Source of the DNA: JACRIK01 sp040753835
GTDB lineage: Bacteria > Planctomycetota > MHYJ01 > JACQXL01
DNA: 10,267 nt
Assembly: GCA_040753835.1 (NCBI GenBank)
Contig: JBFMDM010000076.1
Coordinates: forward strand, 1-10,267
Direction of reading: 5' to 3'
Part shown: positions 5,638 to 10,267 of the stretch, piece after piece
Layout of the letters: each line of letters begins with the position of its first letter
How positions within the stretch are numbered: position 1 is the stretch's first letter
Notes under the pieces: generated by a model
The model's input: the letters and a program-made list of their open reading frames with translations, nothing else
Database searches by the model: none
Told to the model about the DNA's origin: nothing
Translations under genes and position numbers: made by a program

Positions 5638-8600
5638 ATTCCTTATTCTCCAGGTCGCATCTGAGGCATCTGGATGCCTCGTTATAGGCGGCTGAATCGG
5701 AATAGCCGCAGATGACCTCCTTGAAATTGCCGGCTCGTTTCTTAAGCGGGATATGTTGTATTGCCTGCCGGTCGTCCTTGAGCGGGTCGTGCGGGCCTTT
5801 GAGGTCGGTAGAATATGTCAGGAGCGGGTCAATGTTTTCCGGCAGTTTGCCCGCGCCGCCCAGATAGCGGTCTATAGCCACCGCGGCCTTTTGTCCGGTG
5901 GCAATGGCATAAATGACCATACCTGCGTTGGTGATGGTGTCACCGCCTGCAAACACGCCCTTTTGCGATGTCTCCATTGTAAGGGGGTTAACCTTGATTC
6001 CGCCCCAGGGCGTAAGTTCTATATCGGGCTGTGCGAATTCCAAATCCGGCGTCTGGCTGATGGCCGTGATTACCAATCCGGCTTCTACGGTGAAATCCGA
6101 GCCGGCTTTGGGCACGGGTTTCCTGCGTCCTGACTTGTCGGCCGGACCAAGGGTCATCTCCTGGCACCTGAGCCAATTAGAACCCTTGTTACAGGTCACT
6201 TGAGCCGGCGCGGCCAGGAACCTGAACTTAACACCTTCCTGCATAGCGTCCTGGATTTCCTCTTTATGCGCCGGCATTTCATCTAATGAGCGTCTGTAGA
6301 TGACAGTTACTTCTTTTGCGCCTAAGCGTAGGGCCGAGCGTGCCGAGTCAATGGCCGAGTTGCCGCCGCCGATGACCGTAACCTTCTGCGGAACCTTCTT
6401 TATTCGTCCATTAATCATATTATCAAGGAATTGCAGTGCATCAACTACGCCCTTAATATTCTCGCCCGGCACGCCGAGCGTCTTACTTTTTGTAGCGCCC
6501 ACGGCAATAAATATTGCGTCAAACTGATTGCGGAGCACATCCCATTGTTTTCGGGCGCTAATGGGCGAATTGGCCTTTATGGCAATACCCATTGCCTTGA
6601 GGAGATTAATCTCATCCTGGACGACTTTCTTGGGCAGGCGGTAAGCCGGGATGCCGTTGGCAAGCAATCCGCCGGCCGATTTATTTTTCTCAAAGACCGT
6701 GACCTCGCGTCCCATAATGCGCAGGAAATAGGCCGCGCTTAGGCCGGCCGGCCCGGCGCCGATAATAGCGACCTTCTTATCCTTCTTCCTGGGGTTGAAT
6801 ATTTCCGGGGCGTTGAATGGGAACAGTTGCGATTTCGGATTTCGGATTTCGGATTTGGAATTTTCCGTGATGTATCGTTTGATATGGTTGATGGCGATAG
6901 AGGTATCAATCTCACCCCGGCGGCAGACGCTCTCGCAGGGCCTGAAGCAGACCCGACCCAGAGATGACGGCAGTGGCACGCTGCGGCGAATCAGGTTGAC
7001 GGCGCGCAGATATTCCTTTTGGCGCACCAGTTCGTTGTATTGCGGAACATTGATATGGGCCGGACAGGCATTCTGGCAGGGCGATTTGACAAGCACCTCG
7101 CAGGCCGATGACGGGCAGTATCTTTCCGCCAGATGCGCCTCATATTCATTGCTGAAATAACGGAGCGTGGAAAGGACCGGATTAGGCGCGGTCTGGCCCA
7201 GGCCGCAGAGCGAACTGTCCCGGACTGATTCGGCCAGCGCTTTCAGTTTTTCTATATCGCCGGCTTGGGCTTCACCCTTGGTAAACCTTGTCGCAATCTC
7301 CAGCATTCGCTTGGTGCCGATTCGGCACGGAACGCATTTGCCGCAGGATTCCTTCTGGCAGAAATCCAGGAAGTATCTGGCGATGTCCACCATGCAGGTG
7401 GTGTTGTCCATTACAATCATCCCGCCTGAACCCATAATGGCGCCGACGGATTTGAGGGATTCGTAGTCAACCGGTAAGTCAAGGTATTCGGCTGGTACGC
7501 AGCCGCCAGACGGTCCGCCCATTTGCACGGCTTTAAATGTTCTGCCTTTTGGAATGCCGCCTCCGATATCTTCAATAATTTTGCGGAGAGAAGTGCCTAT
7601 CGGGACTTCAACTAAGCCGGTGTTATTTATTTTGCCGGCTAATGCGAAGATTTTGGTGCCTTTGCTGTCTTTGGTTCCGATACTTGCATACCACTCTGCG
7701 CCTTTGATGATAATCAGCGGCAGGTTAGCCAGAGTTTCCACATTGTTGATAACCGTTGGTTTGCCCCAGAGACCGGATTCAGCTGGGAAGGGCGGACGCG
7801 GTTTGGGCATTCCCCGTTTGCCTTCAATGGATGCAATGAGTGCGGTTTCCTCGCCGCAGACAAATGCGCCGGCGCCCTGCTTGATGATTACGTCAAAATC
7901 AAACTCTCTTCCGAGTATATTCTTGCCGAGCAGAGACATTTTCTTAAGTGTTTCAATGGCGATAGTGAGATTTTTGACAGCCAGCGGATATTCAGCGCGT
8001 ACGTAGATATAACCTTTCTTGGCACCGATAGCATAGCCGGCAATCATAAGACCTTCGATTACCGCAAAGGGGTCGCCTTCCATTACACTCCTGTCCATAA
8101 ATGCGCCCGGGTCGCCTTCGTCACCGTTGCATATTACATAGCGTTTAGTTTCCGGTGATTTGCGGGCGAACTCCCACTTCAGGCCGGTCGGGAATCCGGC
8201 GCCACCCCTGCCGCGCACTCCGGATTTCTTTATCTCATCAACCACCTGTGGCGGAGTCATCTCGTAGAGGATCTTCAATAGTGCCTGGAAACCGTCATAA
8301 CGAATGTAATCGTCAAAACTAATTGGGTCTATTTTTCCGTTGTGCCTGAAGACCAGACGCATCTGGTGTTTATAAAAGGGGACTTCGGATTCCTTGACAA
8401 TACGCTCACCGGTCCGCGGGTCGACATACAGGAGTTGACGGACCACCTCATTCTTAATGATAGTTTTTCTGATGATGTCCGGAACGTCTGACGGCTTGAC
8501 TTTTTGGTAGAATATTTCCTGAGGCAGGATTACCAGAATTGGCCCACGTTCGCAGAAACCGTGGCAACCGGTTCTTTTAAGAGTAACCTTGTCTTCAAGG

Positions 8601-8767
8601 CGGAGACGTTTAATTTCGGCCTCAAAGGCATCATATACTTTCTGGCTGCCAAAGGCGCTACAGCCAGTGCCGCCGCATAATGTTATAGTCGGTTTGGATG
8701 TATCTATTTTGCTGATGACCGATTCCCTGAGCCGGATGAGTTCTTCGCGAGATGTAATTGTTTGCAT
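5627..8767 (-). CDS. NuoF/HylB-like NADH-binding flavoprotein fused to a GltD/NfnB-like FAD-NAD(P)H oxidoreductase
   Basis: This 1046-residue protein combines several modules. (1) A thioredoxin-like [2Fe-2S] domain has C31, C36, C68 and C72. (2) The NuoF FMN/NAD core spans about 150-360, with GRGGAGFPTGLKW (186-198), GDEGDPGAFMD (215-225) and GAGAFVCGEETAL (298-310). (3) An SLBB domain lies near 370-425. (4) The NuoF C-terminal [4Fe-4S] site has C475, C478, C481 and C521. (5) A GltD-type N-terminal iron-sulfur domain has cysteines at 551, 556, 564, 568, 607, 611 and 615. (6) A GltD-like flavoprotein follows, with FAD motif GAGPAG (670-675), a second Rossmann motif IGGGNSA (799-805), YRR (824-826) and a closing FAD motif GVFAGGDT (937-944). 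In GltD relatives the Arg after the second Rossmann strand helps select NADPH. The protein could thus connect NAD(H), NADP(H) and the FdhA-like iron-sulfur chain. It starts 6 nt after the NuoE-like stop. A heptamer repeat lies in the linker between modules 5 and 6. Confidence 0.93.
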   Translation of the reverse strand: MQTITSREELIRLRESVISKIDTSKPTITLCGGTGCSAFGSQKVYDAFEAEIKRLRLEDKVTLKRTGCHGFCERGPILVILPQEIFYQKVKPSDVPDIIRKTIIKNEVVRQLLYVDPRTGERIVKESEVPFYKHQMRLVFRHNGKIDPISFDDYIRYDGFQALLKILYEMTPPQVVDEIKKSGVRGRGGAGFPTGLKWEFARKSPETKRYVICNGDEGDPGAFMDRSVMEGDPFAVIEGLMIAGYAIGAKKGYIYVRAEYPLAVKNLTIAIETLKKMSLLGKNILGREFDFDVIIKQGAGAFVCGEETALIASIEGKRGMPKPRPPFPAESGLWGKPTVINNVETLANLPLIIIKGAEWYASIGTKDSKGTKIFALAGKINNTGLVEVPIGTSLRKIIEDIGGGIPKGRTFKAVQMGGPSGGCVPAEYLDLPVDYESLKSVGAIMGSGGMIVMDNTTCMVDIARYFLDFCQKESCGKCVPCRIGTKRMLEIATRFTKGEAQAGDIEKLKALAESVRDSSLCGLGQTAPNPVLSTLRYFSNEYEAHLAERYCPSSACEVLVKSPCQNACPAHINVPQYNELVRQKEYLRAVNLIRRSVPLPSSLGRVCFRPCESVCRRGEIDTSIAINHIKRYITENSKSEIRNPKSQLFPFNAPEIFNPRKKDKKVAIIGAGPAGLSAAYFLRIMGREVTVFEKNKSAGGLLANGIPAYRLPKKVVQDEINLLKAMGIAIKANSPISARKQWDVLRNQFDAIFIAVGATKSKTLGVPGENIKGVVDALQFLDNMINGRIKKVPQKVTVIGGGNSAIDSARSALRLGAKEVTVIYRRSLDEMPAHKEEIQDAMQEGVKFRFLAAPAQVTCNKGSNWLRCQEMTLGPADKSGRRKPVPKAGSDFTVEAGLVITAISQTPDLEFAQPDIELTPWGGIKVNPLTMETSQKGVFAGGDTITNAGMVIYAIATGQKAAVAIDRYLGGAGKLPENIDPLLTYSTDLKGPHDPLKDDRQAIQHIPLKKRAGNFKEVICGYSDSAAYNEASRCLRCDLENKEYGK
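6831..6858. repeat. Heptamer repeat (GATTTCG x3 plus GATTTGG) inside the NuoF-GltD coding sequence
   Basis: Three perfect GATTTCG units (6831-6851) and one variant (6852-6858) lie head to tail within the gene. On the coding strand they encode residues 637-646 (SKSEIRNPKS), in the linker between the GltD-type iron-sulfur domain and the FAD domain (GAGPAG at 670). Each set of three heptamers adds 7 codons, so the frame survives. I recall similar heptamer strings as dispersed intergenic repeats in environmental genomes. Here one appears to have been tolerated in a flexible loop. Confidence 0.85.
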
Positions 8768-8776
8768 CTATTATTA
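8768..8776 (-). other. Three consecutive in-frame stop codons between the NuoE-like and NuoF-like genes
   Basis: Read on the minus strand, the NuoE-like gene ends in TAA (8776-8774), followed in the same frame by TAA (8773-8771), TAG (8770-8768) and then the ATG of the NuoF-GltD gene (8767-8765). No clear Shine-Dalgarno sequence precedes this ATG (only AAAGAA), so its translation is likely coupled to the upstream gene. Confidence 0.9.
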
Positions 8777-9247
8777 TTCTTTATGTTTATATGTATCAAT
8801 GATATCGCCGATTTCGTCGGGAGTCATTTTCCCGTAATAATCGTTACCGACGACCACGGTTGGTGCGAGAGCGCATGCGCCCATGCAGGCCACGGTCTCC
8901 AGGGAGAATTTGTAGTCCGGGCTGGTCTGTCCGTCTTCTATGCCGAGTTTTTGCCTGATACGGGTCAGGACATTCTTGGCGCCGCGGACGTGACAAGCCG
9001 TACCTCGGCAAGGCCTGACGATGTATTTACCGCGAGGAATCGTGGTAAACTGGGCATAGAATGTCAGGACGCCGTAGATTTTATTGCGTGAGACGTTGGT
9101 GTGTTTGCCGATTGCGGTAAGCGATTCAGGCGGGATATAGCCGAATTTTTCCTGAATCGTCTGGAGGATGGGGATAAGCAGACTGGCGTTGTTTCTGGGG
9201 AAACCTCTGATGACTTCGTTGATTTGGGTGTCAGTAGGCGGCTGCAT
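8774..9247 (-). CDS. NuoE/HylC-like [2Fe-2S] subunit
   Basis: The 157-residue protein has the size and layout of the 24-kDa NADH-dehydrogenase subunit family. An N-terminal helical part (about 10-70) includes FGYIPPESL and NKIYGVLTFYAQF. A thioredoxin-like domain follows, with four [2Fe-2S] ligands at C80, C85 (CRGTAC), C121 and C125 (CMGAC). It is cytoplasmic and should pair with the NuoF-like protein encoded next, as NuoE with NuoF, HndA with HndC or HylC with HylB. An AGGAG site 7 nt upstream fixes the ATG at 9247. It is the first gene of the redox group and is separated by 37 bp from the DUF151 gene, so the redox operon may start here or continue from further upstream. Confidence 0.93.
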   Translation of the reverse strand: MQPPTDTQINEVIRGFPRNNASLLIPILQTIQEKFGYIPPESLTAIGKHTNVSRNKIYGVLTFYAQFTTIPRGKYIVRPCRGTACHVRGAKNVLTRIRQKLGIEDGQTSPDYKFSLETVACMGACALAPTVVVGNDYYGKMTPDEIGDIIDTYKHKE

Positions 9248-9254
9248 AACATAT

Positions 9255-9259
9255 CTCCT
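9255..9259 (-). promoter_or_regulatory. Ribosome binding site of the NuoE-like gene
   Basis: On the minus strand AGGAG lies 7 nt before the ATG at 9247. It is the strongest Shine-Dalgarno match seen in the window. It suggests that the redox genes have efficient independent translation initiation here, unlike the NuoF-GltD gene behind them. Confidence 0.75.
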
Positions 9260-9284
9260 GTTTCTTTCTTACAATGTCTGTATT

Positions 9285-9704
9285 TCATCCCGTGGGTTGT
9301 GATTCATCAGGCGTGGTGCCTATCTCGTCCAGTATTTTATTCTCCACATAAATAGGGGCTTTGAGGTGGACCGCCAGGACAATCGCATCGCTCGGCCGGG
9401 AATCAATTTCTATCTCTTTGCCATTAGCGTTGATGAATATCTTGGCATAAAATGTGTTTTTCTTAAGGTCGCTGATGATGATTTTGTTGATAGTGCAGTT
9501 AATGCCTTTCAGGATGTTGATAATCAGGTCGTGGGTGAGTGGTCTGGGCGTCTTGGCGTTTTTTATCTTACGGTCAATGGCTACGGCTTCATAAAGGCCG
9601 ATGACAATCGGGAAGACCCGTTCGCCTTTGACCTCCTTGAGAATAATTAGTTGTTCCTCGCGGTTCTCGTCAATAATCAGACGGGATAATTCTACCTGAA
9701 TCAT
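9285..9704 (-). CDS. Bifunctional nuclease family protein (DUF151)
   Basis: The 139-residue protein matches the DUF151/BFN domain throughout. It has an N-terminal strand region, FPIVIGLYEA at 31-40, RPLTHDLI around 54-61, and the family hallmark IDSRPSDAIVLAV at 100-112. Members are small soluble proteins. A plant relative has reported RNase/DNase activity, and bacterial ones are often of unknown role. There is no signal peptide. The ATG at 9704 is 11 nt after the stop of the PhoU-like gene, with only a weak ribosome site, so the two are probably one transcript. Nothing ties it functionally to the redox genes 37 bp downstream. Confidence 0.87.
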   Translation of the reverse strand: MIQVELSRLIIDENREEQLIILKEVKGERVFPIVIGLYEAVAIDRKIKNAKTPRPLTHDLIINILKGINCTINKIIISDLKKNTFYAKIFINANGKEIEIDSRPSDAIVLAVHLKAPIYVENKILDEIGTTPDESQPTG

Positions 9705-9715
9705 TTATAATTCGC

Positions 9716-10267
9716 CTATCTAAAGCAGGAAATCTGCCGGCCCATCTCCTTAAAGTGGTAGGAATTTTCCTTTAGGGTATTTAGCAGGTCAATAAACACG
9801 GCTGATGCCTGGGGCTGACAGATACCGCTGGCCAGCCGTTCCTCGTGCTCCAGCGCAAAATTGGTCGCGGTGTTTTCCAGCGCATTGGCCGTATCAACAA
9901 TATATTTGATTAAGACATCGTTTTTTGTGGTTGCAACGTCCCTGAGGCATTTGGAAAGGTGTTTGATGGTTCCAATGAGATATTCAAGTTCCCTTAATGC
10001 TTTCTCGCTGAAAAGGATGCCTTTGGATATCTTGTCTTTGAATATGTTAACTAATCTGCCGAGATTTATTGTTATTTTGTCAAGACGGCTTCCTATATCT
10101 TTCCTGGTTGCATCGTTGCAGCCGTTATCATATATCTTATAACTTTTTATCAGAGTGGTTATCTTGGCGATGGTTATTTCGGCCGAATTGAGATGCACAA
10201 GATTCTCCGTGCGGATGGAATCAAAAATGAGTTTTAACACCTCTTCTATGTCACGGAAGAATTCGCT
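9716..10267 (-). CDS. PhoU-like helical domain, probably the C-terminal part of a Na+/phosphate cotransporter (partial at window edge)
   Basis: The frame is open to base 10267 (183 codons). A GTG at 10240 could serve as a start, but the residues before it (FFRDIEEVLKL) continue the same helical pattern, so the gene most likely extends beyond the window. The protein is all-helical and charged, with no membrane segment in the visible part. The end, EERLASGICQPQASAVFIDLLNTL (written here without a break at residue level: EERLASGICQ then PQASAVFIDLLNTL), resembles the closing PhoU repeat of Na/Pi cotransporter family proteins. There an ERL-x-x-G-x-C-x-P-x-A pattern precedes a final helix. A stand-alone PhoU or DUF47-type regulator is the main alternative. 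Confidence 0.62.
   Translation of the reverse strand, partial: SEFFRDIEEVLKLIFDSIRTENLVHLNSAEITIAKITTLIKSYKIYDNGCNDATRKDIGSRLDKITINLGRLVNIFKDKISKGILFSEKALRELEYLIGTIKHLSKCLRDVATTKNDVLIKYIVDTANALENTATNFALEHEERLASGICQPQASAVFIDLLNTLKENSYHFKEMGRQISCFR

Noticed and set aside
7554..8006. A 150-codon plus-strand open frame, and other plus-strand frames such as 2760-3119, 5753-6133 and 7167-7466.
   Set aside because: They lie opposite well-supported minus-strand genes with clear motifs, and their translations show no recognisable domain.
9351..9361. An isolated copy of the array core (AATAGGGGCTT) outside the array.
   Set aside because: It lies within the conserved coding sequence of the DUF151 gene, matches only partly and has no neighbour at 22 bp.

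Overview
The window carries one set of genes, all on the minus strand, so the reading order runs from high to low coordinates. The organism looks like an uncultured anaerobic bacterium. The evidence is a soluble NAD(P)-linked formate dehydrogenase-type iron-sulfur/flavin complex, plus short dispersed repeats (a heptamer GATTTCG tract and an octamer CACAAAG tract) of a kind I associate with uncultured Planctomycetota, Omnitrophota and Desulfobacterota. The phylum assignment is weak and rests on memory, not on a search.

In order of transcription: (i) 10267-9716, the 3' part of a PhoU-like helical protein, probably the cytosolic tail of a Na+/phosphate cotransporter; (ii) 9704-9285, a DUF151/bifunctional-nuclease-family protein; (iii) 9247-8774, a NuoE/HylC-like [2Fe-2S] subunit; (iv) 8767-5627, a large fusion of a NuoF/HylB-like flavoprotein with a GltD/NfnB-like FAD-NADPH module; (v) 5637-5119, an ORF6N-domain protein; (vi) 5062-4529, a YgjP/DUF45 zinc metallopeptidase; (vii) 4514-1230, a single-chain adenine methylase-endonuclease; (viii) a noncoding stretch holding a 22-bp-period tandem array; (ix) 765-1, the N-terminal 255 residues of a formate dehydrogenase alpha / NuoG-like subunit that runs off the window.

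The NuoE, NuoF-GltD and FdhA-like proteins make sense as one complex that moves electrons between formate (or a related substrate), NAD(H) and possibly NADP(H). A three-gene cassette of DNA-defense character (ORF6N, DUF45 and restriction-modification) sits between the diaphorase genes and the catalytic subunit gene, which looks like an insertion into a redox operon.

The most unusual element is the array at 797-1214. It consists of 19 consecutive 22-bp units in exact register, with no insertion or deletion between units. Fifteen of them match at least 9 of 11 positions of a partly palindromic core, ATAGCCCCTAT, and three variant units also keep the 22-bp length. It ends about 30 bp upstream of the FdhA-like start codon and begins at the stop codon of the restriction-modification gene. 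I know of no named element with this structure.
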